Positions 9,470 to 17,245 of a stretch of DNA of 54,043 nucleotides are shown here, piece by piece; position 1 is the first letter of the stretch, and the number at the start of each line of letters is the position of its first letter. The translations under genes and the position numbers were made by a program. The notes below the pieces were generated by a model. The model was not told where the DNA came from. It ran no database searches and saw only the letters and a list, made by a program, of their open reading frames with translations. Origin of the DNA: an uncultured beta proteobacterium (GTDB lineage Bacteria > Pseudomonadota > Gammaproteobacteria > Burkholderiales > Burkholderiaceae_C); the NCBI GenBank assembly GCA_903938815.1, contig CAJAES010000062.1, positions 1 to 54,043 on the forward strand, read 5' to 3'.

Positions 9470-10771
9470 ATGGACATCCTGATTTCACTGGGCCTCATCT
9501 TGTTGATGTTCGCGCTCCTGGGCTCGGGTCTCTGGATCGGCCTGGCCCTGCTAGGCGTCGGCCTCGTCGGCATGGAGTTCTTCACGCCTCGTCCAGCGGG
9601 CGATGCCATGGCTCTCACCATCTGGGGGGCAACATCCAGCTGGACCCTGACCGCATTGCCGCTCTTTCTCTGGATGGGAGAGATACTGTTTCGCAGCAAG
9701 CTCTCTGGCGACCTGTTCAAGGGACTGGCTCCCTGGGTGGATCGCCTGCCCGGGCGGCTGCTCCATACCAATGTCATCGGCTGCGCCATCTTCGCGGCCA
9801 TCTCCGGCTCGTCCTCTGCCACCTGCGCCACCATAGGAAAGATCACGCTGCCCGAGCTTCGTCGGCGGGGTTATCCAGATGACATTGCCATCGGTTCACT
9901 GGCCGGGGCCGGCACATTGGGGTTGCTGATACCGCCTTCGATCATCATGATCGTCTATGGCGTGGCTGCCAACGTTTCGATTGCGAAGCTGTTCTTGGCG
10001 GGCGTGATCCCGGGTTTGTTCCTTGCAGCGCTGTTCATGGGTTACATCATGGTGTGGTCCCTCCTGCACAAGGAGAAGATTCCTCCGGCCGGTCCGCGCC
10101 TCACGTTTTTGCAGAAGCTGGACGCGTCGCGCCATCTGATTCCAACCGTATCCCTGATCGTCGCGGTGCTGGGGAGCATCTATTCCGGCGTTGCCACGGC
10201 TACCGAAGCTGCAGCCGTGGGCGTTGCCGGGGCCCTGGCCCTTGCCTGGCTCGAGGGCTCTCTGACGTGGGCCAGCTTCAAGGACGGCCTGTTTGCCTCC
10301 ACGCGGGTTTACTGCATGATCGGCCTGATCCTCGCGGGGGCGGCGTTCCTCACCCTGGCCATGGGCTTCATCGGCCTGCCGCGCAACTTGGCGGAGTTCA
10401 TCGGCTCGTTGCATCTTTCGCAGTTCTCGTTGCTGATGTTGCTGTTGGTGTTCTTCACGGTCCTCGGCTGCTTCCTCGATGGTATTTCGATGGTGGTCCT
10501 GACCATTGCGGTCCTGCTCCCGACCCTGGAAGCAGCCAAGCTGGACCTGATCTGGGTCGGGATCTTTATCGTTCTCGTGGTTGAGATGGCGCAGATCACA
10601 CCGCCTGTGGGCTTCAACCTGTTCGTCTTGCAGAACCTCACTCGCAAGGAAATCGGGTGGATCGCGCTCAAGTCGATGCCCCTGTTCTTCCTGATGCTCT
10701 TTGCGGTGCTGGTCATGTACTTCGTGCCCGAACTGGTCCTGTGGCTTCCGAACCATTCATCCGCAGGCTGA
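9470..10771 (+). CDS. dctM: TRAP transporter large permease (DctM family)
   Basis: This 433-residue, strongly hydrophobic protein has about 12 predicted transmembrane segments. Family hallmarks include the GSSSATCATIGKITLPELRR stretch near residues 110-130, the GTLGLLIPPSIIMIVYG segment, and the C-terminal EMAQITPPVGFNLFVLQ motif. It forms the substrate and sodium pathway of the TRAP carrier. It starts 12 bp after dctQ, giving the usual P-Q-M order. No strong Shine-Dalgarno is visible, consistent with coupling to dctQ. Confidence 0.92.
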   Translation: MDILISLGLILLMFALLGSGLWIGLALLGVGLVGMEFFTPRPAGDAMALTIWGATSSWTLTALPLFLWMGEILFRSKLSGDLFKGLAPWVDRLPGRLLHTNVIGCAIFAAISGSSSATCATIGKITLPELRRRGYPDDIAIGSLAGAGTLGLLIPPSIIMIVYGVAANVSIAKLFLAGVIPGLFLAALFMGYIMVWSLLHKEKIPPAGPRLTFLQKLDASRHLIPTVSLIVAVLGSIYSGVATATEAAAVGVAGALALAWLEGSLTWASFKDGLFASTRVYCMIGLILAGAAFLTLAMGFIGLPRNLAEFIGSLHLSQFSLLMLLLVFFTVLGCFLDGISMVVLTIAVLLPTLEAAKLDLIWVGIFIVLVVEMAQITPPVGFNLFVLQNLTRKEIGWIALKSMPLFFLMLFAVLVMYFVPELVLWLPNHSSAG

Positions 10772-10842
10772 CCCGCCTTGTGCGATGCTCAAGAGGCACG
10801 GGTGGGGCTGGGAGAGCGTCACCCCTCCGGAATAGGCGTACG

Positions 10843-11190
10843 GTGCTGAACTTCCGGATTTCCGTTCCTGTTTCGGCGGCCCCGGAACAGCCTTGGATCA
10901 TCGGCGGGGGATTGTCCAGCGTTGTAGCCAAGGCCGAGAGTTTGCGGGTCAGCGTCGCCGGGTTGCGCCTGGAGCGCCATGTCCTAACTGCTTGTGACGT
11001 TGCGTTGGCTCGTTATGCTGTGGACGGCGTACCCGGAGTGATCCGCCCTAGCGAGGTCCTCCAATTGCACGCCGGCAACCTGAGAGGCGAAGTCGGTGCT
11101 TTCGTCACGGGTGACCCCGCCTATCTCTGGTGGTCGGAATCCGAACCCACAGCTGCCCTTTATGAGCCAGCCGCGCACCCACCACCTTGA
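10843..11190 (+). CDS. hypothetical protein (doubtful)
   Basis: An open frame from GTG 10843 would encode 115 residues starting VLNFRISVPVSA and ending in a Pro-rich tail. I do not recognise it. It overlaps the start of the broken amidohydrolase gene that follows and has no good ribosome binding site. It may be spurious, or a remnant of a gene disrupted when this segment was assembled. It is the only candidate in the 390-bp stretch between dctM and the amidohydrolase. Confidence 0.2.
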   Translation: MLNFRISVPVSAAPEQPWIIGGGLSSVVAKAESLRVSVAGLRLERHVLTACDVALARYAVDGVPGVIRPSEVLQLHAGNLRGEVGAFVTGDPAYLWWSESEPTAALYEPAAHPPP

Positions 11191-11973
11191 ACGCGTATTG
11201 GCGCTCTCCTTATTGCCATTCCTCACCTGGGCACACACATTCCTGGCGACATCGACGACAGTTACTCGCACGATGCCCTGCAGGTGCCCGACACGGACTG
11301 GCACCTGGATCGGAATTACGCGTTCGCAGCGGCATTGGATGCGACCGTGATCAGTGCGAAGGTGTCCCGCTACGTGATCGACCTGAACCGAGCGGCGGCG
11401 GGTGAGTGGCTGTACCCGGGCATGACCACGACCTCACTCTGTCCGCTTGAAACGTTTCGCGGGCAGGAGATCTACCGTGAGGGTAGGGCGCCAGATGAGA
11501 AGGAGGTGGAGAGGCGCATCGCGACGCATTGGCGCCCCTACCATTTTGCGCTGCAGGACGAATTGGCGCGACTGCGAGCGCAACATGCACATGTCTTGCT
11601 GTGGACGGCGCATTCCATCGCCAGCTTGCTTCCGCGACTGTTCCAAGGAAAGCTCCCCGATTTCAAGTTTGGCACCGCCGATGGCGCCAGTTGTACAGGG
11701 GACGTCGTGAAGGGGGCCATCGATCCGATGCGTGAATCCCAGGTGTCCTGGGTCCTGAACGGTCGCTTCAAGGGCGGTTTCATCACCCGACGCTACGGCG
11801 CACCCGTCGGTGGCATTCACGCCCTCCAGCTCGAAATGAGCCATTCGCTCTACCCGGAGGAGTCCGCGCAATTTTGGTGGCGCCCCGATCTGGCCGACAA
11901 GGCGATGCCTGTGGTGCAGGCCTGCGTTCAAGGTTCGCTGACGGCCCTTGTTCGCCTTCCATCCGCCGCATGA
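11162..11973 (+). pseudogene. hutG: N-formylglutamate amidohydrolase, frameshifted near the 5' end
   Basis: The long frame (reading from 11191) matches N-formylglutamate deformylase: IPHLGTHIPGD, VPDTDWHLDR, SRYVIDLNR, WRPYHFAL, LPDFKFGTADGASC and LNGRFKGGFITRRYG all fit family blocks. It has no ATG, GTG or TTG upstream of its conserved LLIAIPHLG block, because a TGA at 11188-11190 precedes it. ATG 11162 in another frame encodes MSQPRTHHLERVLAL, which resembles the family's N-terminus and would join at about 11210-11222 after a one- or two-base shift. That gives about 269 residues, the normal length. Either it is a pseudogene, translation restarts at GTG 11284 (229 aa), or there is a sequencing error. 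The intact enzyme releases glutamate and formate. Confidence 0.75.
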
Positions 11974-12010
11974 TGGCGAAAACCTTTGACGTGCACGAGA
12001 CTGACGGGAC

Positions 12011-13012
12011 ATGAACCTGCGCGCTGGACGACCACCTCCCGACTGGGACCTGCTGGCGAGCTGGGTGGCCGTCGTTGAATCCGGTAGCGTCTCTCAGGCC
12101 GCGCAGCTATTGGGCATCTCCCAGGCCGCGGTTTCCCAGCGGGTCAAGCTGATGGAGTCGACATTGTGCGCAGTGCTTCTGGATCGCTCGACGCGGCCCG
12201 CACAGCCCACAGCAGCCGGGCTTCGCCTTTTCGAGCATGCCAAAGATCTCCTGGCGCGTGCCGACCAGCTGATAGAGAGCGTCCGCAGTGTCAGCCGTGC
12301 CAAGCGCATGATCGTTCGCATGGGGTGTGTTGACTCGTTCGCAGCCACTGTCGGTCCTTTGCTGATCAAGGCGCTCTCGAGCACGTCCCACCAGATCCGG
12401 CTGTGGTCGGGGATCGCCCCGTCACTGGACCAGCAGTTCGACAATCGTCAGCTGGACCTGGCCGTCACCACCAGCGTAAAGGCGCCACTTGGCATTTTGC
12501 GCTCTGAGCTCCTGGCCGAGCGCTATTACGTCGTGATCCCGGCGGCATTCGATATCAGCGAGTCCGGGTCGTTGGGGGCTCTCGCTCGGCATCTGCAATT
12601 CATTCGATACAGCGGGAGATCTCTGATCGGTCATCAGATTGATGAATATCTTCAGCGTACCGGGTGCGATCTCGAGCGGTCCTATGAGTTTGATGCGACC
12701 GACCCGCTCCTGAGCTTGGTGGCCAGCGGAATGGGGTTTGGCCTCACCACTCCGCTCTGTGTCTGGCAGTCGCGCCACTTCGCCCCTCAGGTGCGCCTGA
12801 TTCCCTTGTCCGCGTTCACCCACCATGGGCGCCCCTATCCTGAGCTTCGCAGGAAGTTCTTTCTCTGCTGCCGCCGCGGTGAACTGGGCACCCTTGCGAC
12901 CGACGTCAGGGACCTGATTCGGATCGCATTTCAAATGCAGCTTGGCGACGAAATTTGCGAGCGACTGGGGTTGGAGCGAGAGGCCATCCAGGTGTCGACT
13001 GAAGCTGACTGA
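12011..13012 (+). CDS. LysR-family transcriptional regulator
   Basis: This 333-residue regulator has an N-terminal winged helix-turn-helix at about residues 12-72 (SGSVSQAAQLLGISQAAVSQ and TAAGLRLFEHA) and a C-terminal periplasmic-binding-like effector domain. It starts 37 bp after the amidohydrolase on the same strand, so it may belong to the same transcript or control the TRAP/amidohydrolase genes. The effector is not inferable. It is the last gene before the tRNA-derived boundary at 13067-13113. Confidence 0.9.
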   Translation: MNLRAGRPPPDWDLLASWVAVVESGSVSQAAQLLGISQAAVSQRVKLMESTLCAVLLDRSTRPAQPTAAGLRLFEHAKDLLARADQLIESVRSVSRAKRMIVRMGCVDSFAATVGPLLIKALSSTSHQIRLWSGIAPSLDQQFDNRQLDLAVTTSVKAPLGILRSELLAERYYVVIPAAFDISESGSLGALARHLQFIRYSGRSLIGHQIDEYLQRTGCDLERSYEFDATDPLLSLVASGMGFGLTTPLCVWQSRHFAPQVRLIPLSAFTHHGRPYPELRRKFFLCCRRGELGTLATDVRDLIRIAFQMQLGDEICERLGLEREAIQVSTEAD

Positions 13013-13044
13013 AGTCTACCTATGATGATGCTGTCCAGAGACAT

Positions 13045-13059
13045 CCCGGATCATCCGGG
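13045..13059. repeat. 15-bp perfect inverted repeat
   Basis: CCCGGAT and ATCCGGG are separated by a single C, 33 bp past the lysR stop and 8 bp before the tRNA fragment. There is no T-run, so it is a weak terminator candidate. Its position next to the att-like sequence could also make it a recombinase arm site. Confidence 0.4.
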
Positions 13060-13066
13060 TTCCCGC

Positions 13067-13113
13067 CCTTCACACGGCAGGGGTCGCAGGTTCGAAACCT
13101 GCACCGCCCACCA
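13067..13113 (+). other. tRNA-Val(CAC) 3'-end fragment, probable attachment site (att)
   Basis: The sequence contains the anticodon loop TTCACAC, the 3' half of the anticodon stem, GGGTC, a perfect T arm (GCAGG TTCGAAA CCTGC), acceptor strand ACCGCCC, discriminator A and CCA. This is the 3' half of a tRNA-Val. No D arm or matching 5' acceptor strand lies upstream, and the 5' anticodon stem does not pair. Integrases often use such 3' ends, leaving a truncated copy at the far end of the inserted element. A tRNA-type terminator follows, so the chromosome side is probably to the right and the element to the left. Confidence 0.7.
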
Positions 13114-13119
13114 CAATTG

Positions 13120-13150
13120 GCCCCTCAAGTCTTTGATTTGAGGGGCTTTT
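13120..13150 (+). terminator. Rho-independent terminator after the tRNA fragment
   Basis: GCCCCTCAA (13120-13128) pairs perfectly with TTGAGGGGC (13138-13146) around a 9-base loop, followed by TTTT. It fits the terminator of the original tRNA gene, retained next to the 3'-end copy. Confidence 0.8.
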
Positions 13151-13151
13151 A

Positions 13152-13639
13152 TCTTTCCGCTCGTTCATTGGCGGTCCCTCACGGGCCCTTTTGGAACGAT
13201 GCCGTGGCGCCGAAGTGCCTCTTTTGTGCCAATGGCCCTCGACCCGGTTATCCCAACCGACATCGAGGAGTCTTGAATGGCCAGTGTCCATCCCCGCAAA
13301 CGCACCGAGTGGCGCGTCAGCAGCGCAGTCTGCAAGCTTTTCGAGGTGGCCCTCGGCCCTCGACTCCGAGGAAAACAGACTATTTCGAGTCGTCATGAAG
13401 ACATCCTCTTCAGCCCCGTTTGACGAGTTGTCGGGGGCGGCAATTTGGATCAAATTCCCCAGTCTTTCGCCTTGACGGCGGGCACACCAGCCCGAAGCTT
13501 CAGCCAAGCAGGATCAACTGCGGGACAGCATCGGCGCCGCTCCAAACGATGGCGTTTTGCTCCATCCGGGTTCCCGATGTCTTCGCGGCTTCCAGCGCCA
13601 AGCCGGGGCTGTGGTCTCACCCGTCAGAGCGATCCTGAC
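13152..13639. other. no gene recognised
   Basis: Open frames here are short, on both strands, and have neither family motifs nor ribosome binding sites. Base composition is less GC-rich than the flanks. It is probably eroded spacer DNA beside the integration boundary. Confidence 0.5.
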
Positions 13640-13669
13640 TTGTTGTCAGCCAAGAAATGGCCGTATAAA
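13640..13669 (+). promoter_or_regulatory. sigma70-like promoter
   Basis: TTGTTG (13640-13645) and TATAAA (13664-13669) are 18 bp apart, just upstream of the nucleotidyltransferase-fold gene. The AT-rich context contrasts with the rest of the window. Confidence 0.45.
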
Positions 13670-13677
13670 ATGAGAGT

Positions 13678-14643
13678 TTGAAATTTGTACGGCTACTCGT
13701 GAACTACCTTCCGCTCTCTGACAACGCCGCCCGACAGGTCATCGACTCGATGACGATCTTCGCCGAGCACCGCCGCGTCCAGGCTGAGGCGAGGAGGTAC
13801 GTCGGGGGCATGTACTGGAAGCGCCAAGGTGAGTACGAGTACCTCGTGAGGACAACCGCGGACAACAGGCAGCACCGACTCGGCCCACGAACACCCGAGA
13901 CGGAGCGCAACTATGTGGCGTTCACGCAGCGAAAACAGGAGGCGGAACGGCGGCTGAAGTCGCTGCGGGATGCACTCAAGGAAGCCGAGCGGTTGAACAA
14001 GGCCGTCAAGGCCGGGCGCGTGCCGAACGTCGTCGTTGCCTTGCTGCAAACGCTTGATGAGGCGGGGTTGGGGCAGCACTTCGTGGTGGTGGGCACACAT
14101 GCGTTGTATGCCTACGAGGCCGCTGCTGGCGTGCGAATCGTGCAGGGCGCGCTGGCGACTCAGGACGTCGACCTGCTGTGGGACGCGCGCCGCCGAGTGA
14201 AGTTCGTCACCGACTTGGAACGCATCGACACCTCAATGCTGCGAGTCTTGCAGCGTGTCGACCCAACTTTCCGCCGCAAGGAACTGCAAAACGAGACGGC
14301 CATCAACGACCGAGGATTCGAGGTGGACTTTCTGCGACGACAGCCTGTTGACGGTGACCCGCACCCATTCCGTTTCTCAGCCGATGAGGATGACCTTTGG
14401 CCTGTGCAGGCGGTCCGGGCTTCTGTGCTCACCGAGGCGCCGAAATTCGAACAGGTCGTCGTCTCAGTCACCGGGAAGATGGCGCTCATGAAGACCGTAG
14501 CCCCTGGCACGTTCGTATCGTTCAAGCGCTGGATGGCTGAATCGGCATCGGACAGGCCGCAGATGAAGCGAGGGCGCGACTTGCGGCAAGCGGACATCGT
14601 GCAAACGCTGCTCGACGAGGGGCTGCTCGTGCCAGAGCCATGA
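13678..14643 (+). CDS. nucleotidyltransferase-fold protein, GSU2403 family
   Basis: The protein is 321 residues long if it starts at TTG 13678; GTG 13699 or ATG 13750 are alternatives. The N-terminal third is basic and helical (EAERRLKSLRDALKEAERL). The second part has a nucleotidyltransferase core: FVVVGTHALYAYEAAAG (helix of the G-[GS]-type loop, here GTHA), then TQDVDLLWD with the acidic metal pair D-x-D, and a further acid in FEVDFL. This fits the NTP_transf_8/GSU2403 group, whose reaction is not established. Minimal nucleotidyltransferases of this type occur in toxin-antitoxin and mobile contexts, and here the gene sits beside a tRNA integration scar. Function is therefore open. Confidence 0.75.
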   Translation: MKFVRLLVNYLPLSDNAARQVIDSMTIFAEHRRVQAEARRYVGGMYWKRQGEYEYLVRTTADNRQHRLGPRTPETERNYVAFTQRKQEAERRLKSLRDALKEAERLNKAVKAGRVPNVVVALLQTLDEAGLGQHFVVVGTHALYAYEAAAGVRIVQGALATQDVDLLWDARRRVKFVTDLERIDTSMLRVLQRVDPTFRRKELQNETAINDRGFEVDFLRRQPVDGDPHPFRFSADEDDLWPVQAVRASVLTEAPKFEQVVVSVTGKMALMKTVAPGTFVSFKRWMAESASDRPQMKRGRDLRQADIVQTLLDEGLLVPEP

Positions 14644-14652
14644 TGGCCGCAA

Positions 14653-14931
14653 GTGACAAGTCAGCTGACGACTGCGCGCCGGTGGCCGTTGTTGAATCAC
14701 CGGCTGGTTTATGTCACCTTCATCGACTCGGCGCCACGCTACCCGGGCAAGCCGTACCGGATCCGGCGTGTGGACGGGCTGAACTGGGTGTTCCCAGCGG
14801 TGTGTGGTGACGGCAGGATCCGCGGCGTGAACTTGCCCGAGGTGTGGTGCACCCATTGCGAACTGCTGCCCGTCGACAACTTGCCAGACCCGGTGCCCGC
14901 GGTTGCGGTGGAGGTGTCGCGATGCCGATGA
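14653..14931 (+). CDS. small hypothetical protein
   Basis: A 92-residue frame starts at GTG 14653, ten bases after the nucleotidyltransferase-fold gene. The middle reads like a folded beta protein (RLVYVTFIDSAPRYPGKPYR, then RRVDGLNWVFP) and contains a C-x2-C pair. I do not recognise the family. It ends in an overlap with the Cys-rich gene that follows, which supports a three-gene unit. A competing frame from ATG 14644 has a poorer composition. Confidence 0.5.
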   Translation: MTSQLTTARRWPLLNHRLVYVTFIDSAPRYPGKPYRIRRVDGLNWVFPAVCGDGRIRGVNLPEVWCTHCELLPVDNLPDPVPAVAVEVSRCR

Positions 14932-15071
14932 ACCGATGCACCTCGCTGGCCAGGTGCCCAACTTGTGGGTTTACCCCGTCGATCGCGCCGTTTTGCCTCG
15001 GCCATGATCGGCTGCTGCCGGGCAGTTGCAGTTGTCGTCTGGCTACCCGGCCCCTGCCGCAGCGTTCGTGA
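14922..15071 (+). CDS. 49-residue Cys-rich (zinc-ribbon-like) protein
   Basis: ATG 14922 is preceded by TGGAGG with 7-base spacing, the best Shine-Dalgarno in this neighbourhood. The product starts MPMNRCTSLARCPTCG and has six cysteines: C6, the C12-x2-C15 pair, C25, and the C36-x-C38 pair. This resembles a small treble-clef or zinc-ribbon metal-binding protein. It overlaps the preceding gene by 10 bases, so translation is probably coupled. No function is assigned; a regulatory or antitoxin-like role with the nucleotidyltransferase-fold gene is only a guess. Confidence 0.5.
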   Translation: MPMNRCTSLARCPTCGFTPSIAPFCLGHDRLLPGSCSCRLATRPLPQRS

Positions 15072-15100
15072 CGCCGGCCTCTTCCTCGACCACCATCCCC

Positions 15101-16474
15101 ATGCCCCACACCCTGAACGCCCCGGTCCGACCACTCCTCGTCGCCTTGCTCAGCGCCTTGCTGCTGAGCGCCTGCGCGACACCTGGCACACCCGGCGGCG
15201 CTGCCGCCACTGCTGCGGCCGCCGCGCCGACTGTGGCCGCGCCGGCGCGCGCGGCCGACGAAGCGCTGCGCGCACGCACGCAGGCCGAACTGCCGGCCTA
15301 CCTGGAAACACTGAAGACTCTGGTCGGCATGGAGTCGGGCAGCCGTGACCTCGAGGGCCTGGGCAAGCTGGCCGACCACGTTGCCACCCGGCTGCGCACC
15401 GCGGGCATGCAGGTGGAGATACGGCCGGCCAAGGCGCCGGACTTTCACCCGCAGCTCAAGGGCGCCGTGCTCGGTTCGATGGTCTACGCCACGCGCACTG
15501 GCAATGGCAGCAAGAAGGTGCTGCTGATCGCGCACATGGACACCGTCTACGCCAAGGGGATGGGCGCGAAGCAGCCCTTTCGCATCGACGGTGACCGCGC
15601 CTATGGGCTGGGTATCGCCGACGACAAGCAGGGCGTGGCGCTGATCCTGCACCTGGTCGACCTGCTGGCGCGCAGCGGCTTCAACGACTACGCGCAGCTG
15701 GGCGTGCTGATCAACGGCGACGAGGAAATCGGCTCGCCCGGCTCCGGCGCCTTCATCACCCAGCTGGGCAGCGAGTACGACGCGGTGCTGTCCTTTGAAG
15801 GCGGCGGCAGCGCCGAAGCCAGCGGCTCCGACATGGTGCGGCTGGCGACCAGCAGCATCGCCATCGCCGAAATGAAGGTCACCGGCAGGGCCAGCCATGC
15901 CGGCGCGGCGCCGCATCTGGGGCGAAATGCACTTTACGAACTCTCGCACCAGATGCTGAAGAGCCGCAATTTCGGCGACCCGGCCAAGGGCCTGCAGATC
16001 AACTGGACGGTGGCCAACGCGGGCGGATCGCGCAACGTCATCCCGGCCGAGGCGAGCGCCATTGCCGATGTGCGCTCGCTCACCAACCAGGACCTGGACC
16101 TGATGGAGGCCGCGCTGAGGAAGTCCATCGAGGACAAGCTGATTCCGGACACGAAGATCGAGCTCAGCTTCTACCGCAGCCGTCCGGCCTTCGTCGCCAA
16201 CGCTGCCTCGCTCGCCATCGCACGACACGCCGTGCAGGTGGCCGGCGAAGTGGGCCTGCCGCTTTCCATCCGCGACCGCGCCACCGGCGGGGGCACCGAT
16301 GCCGCCTTCGCGGGTTTGCGCCCTCGGGGCGGGGTTCTGGAAAGTTTCGGCCTGCGCGGTTTCGGCGCGCATTCGAACGACAACGAGTACATCCCCGTGT
16401 CCAACATCGTGCCGCGCCTGTACCTGGCCACGCGCGTGGTGATGGACCTGGGCCGCGGCGCCGTGAAGTGGTGA
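15101..16474 (+). CDS. M20-family metallopeptidase, lipoprotein (carboxypeptidase G2/ArgE type)
   Basis: This 457-residue zinc exopeptidase hydrolyses a C-terminal residue or N-acyl amino acid. The lipoprotein signal ends LLSACATPG, so it is probably anchored in the envelope. Metal and catalytic blocks are in order: AHMDTVYAKG (His ligand and the family Asp), GLGIADDKQGV (bridging Asp), INGDEEIGSPGSG (catalytic Glu and Glu ligand), and GFGAHSNDNEYI (final His ligand). A dimerisation lid domain lies between. ATG 15101 gives a normal lipoprotein signal, whereas the frame open from 15026 adds a non-signal leader. The stop codon lies inside an 8-bp tandem repeat. Confidence 0.9.
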   Translation: MPHTLNAPVRPLLVALLSALLLSACATPGTPGGAAATAAAAAPTVAAPARAADEALRARTQAELPAYLETLKTLVGMESGSRDLEGLGKLADHVATRLRTAGMQVEIRPAKAPDFHPQLKGAVLGSMVYATRTGNGSKKVLLIAHMDTVYAKGMGAKQPFRIDGDRAYGLGIADDKQGVALILHLVDLLARSGFNDYAQLGVLINGDEEIGSPGSGAFITQLGSEYDAVLSFEGGGSAEASGSDMVRLATSSIAIAEMKVTGRASHAGAAPHLGRNALYELSHQMLKSRNFGDPAKGLQINWTVANAGGSRNVIPAEASAIADVRSLTNQDLDLMEAALRKSIEDKLIPDTKIELSFYRSRPAFVANAASLAIARHAVQVAGEVGLPLSIRDRATGGGTDAAFAGLRPRGGVLESFGLRGFGAHSNDNEYIPVSNIVPRLYLATRVVMDLGRGAVKW

Positions 16475-16500
16475 ATTGGTGAATTGGTGAATTGGTGAAG
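16469..16500. repeat. 8-bp tandem repeat (TGGTGAAT x4)
   Basis: There are three perfect copies and one with a final G, starting across the M20 peptidase stop codon. Every copy carries TGA, but only the first is in the peptidase frame. The rest of 16501-16641 shows no gene and no clear terminator. Confidence 0.9.
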
Positions 16501-16641
16501 GCCACCACGCCACACGACGGGCTGGAGCCGGGCGTGCCGCTTCAGATGGAGAACCCGGCCCGGCGTTGACGGCTCGGCGGCACCGCGGCCGGCGCTCGCA
16601 CTGCCGCCTGGTGCAGCGAACAGGCATTCCTCGAGAGTCCC

Positions 16642-17166
16642 TCAAAGGGGCGTGCGGCCCCCGCGCCGGCGATCTGCCTTCGGCCAGGCCGAGGCGCCCA
16701 GCAGCTGCGAGGCCTGCCGCTGCAGGGCGCCCAGCAACTCGTCGAGCTGTGCCGCGCTGTCGTCGCTCAGCTCGGCCAGCATCGCGCCGTTGATGGCGGC
16801 CACGCGCGGCTGCATGCGTGCGTGCAGCACGCGGCCCTGTTCGGTGAGGCTGACCCGCGCCAGGCGCCGGTCGCTCGCCACCGCATGCCGCTCCACCAGT
16901 CCCCGGGCCTGCAGCCCCGCCAGCGCTCGCGAGGTGCGCGCGCGGTCGAGTTCGGCGTGCATGGCCAGTTCCGAAGGCTGCAACTCTCCCACTTCGCCCA
17001 GCACGGCCAGCAGCCGCCACTCGCGCCGCGGGATGCCGAACTCGCCCTCGCAGACCCGCAGCGTCATCGCACCCGCGGTCGCATACAGCCGGCCGAGGCG
17101 GTAGATCAGCAGGTCGCCCAGGGTCTGCGGATGGCGAAGCCGCTGTCGCGTGTCCGCATGCTCCAT
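16642..17166 (-). CDS. MarR-family transcriptional regulator
   Basis: This 174-residue regulator has the MarR winged helix fold. Helices are followed by the recognition segment LQPSELAMHAELDRARTSRA and the wing (GLVERHAVASDRRLARVSLT, with the D-x-R of MarR wings), then a C-terminal dimerisation helix. The C-terminal tail is basic. It diverges from the Bug/SDR/P450/aldehyde dehydrogenase operon, and two 13-bp inverted repeats lie in the gap. MarR proteins of this layout usually repress the adjacent catabolic operon until an aromatic ligand binds. Confidence 0.92.
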   Translation of the reverse strand: MEHADTRQRLRHPQTLGDLLIYRLGRLYATAGAMTLRVCEGEFGIPRREWRLLAVLGEVGELQPSELAMHAELDRARTSRALAGLQARGLVERHAVASDRRLARVSLTEQGRVLHARMQPRVAAINGAMLAELSDDSAAQLDELLGALQRQASQLLGASAWPKADRRRGGRTPL

Positions 17167-17185
17167 GGGTTTACCCTCTTATCGG

Positions 17186-17231
17186 TTGATTAGATCAATC
17201 CATTGTGCGGCGCATAGATTGCGATGCGCAA
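17186..17231. promoter_or_regulatory. paired 13-bp inverted repeats, candidate MarR operators
   Basis: TTGAT-TAG-ATCAA (17186-17198) and TTGCG-ATG-CGCAA (17219-17231) share the same 5-3-5 geometry and outer TTG/CAA, with starts 33 bp apart (about three helical turns). They occupy the 79-bp gap between marR and the Bug gene. Binding by the MarR protein is inferred. Confidence 0.6.
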
Positions 17232-17245
17232 ACAGGAGATGCCCC

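Noticed and set aside
13070..13507. Minus-strand open frame of 145 residues
   Set aside because: It runs through the tRNA fragment; its GAGFEPATP-type end is the well-known artefact of translating tRNA T-arms backwards. No domain or ribosome binding site.
14720..17020. 766-residue minus-strand open frame
   Set aside because: Shadow of the M20 peptidase and MarR genes; low-complexity Arg/Ala/Gly composition and no motifs.
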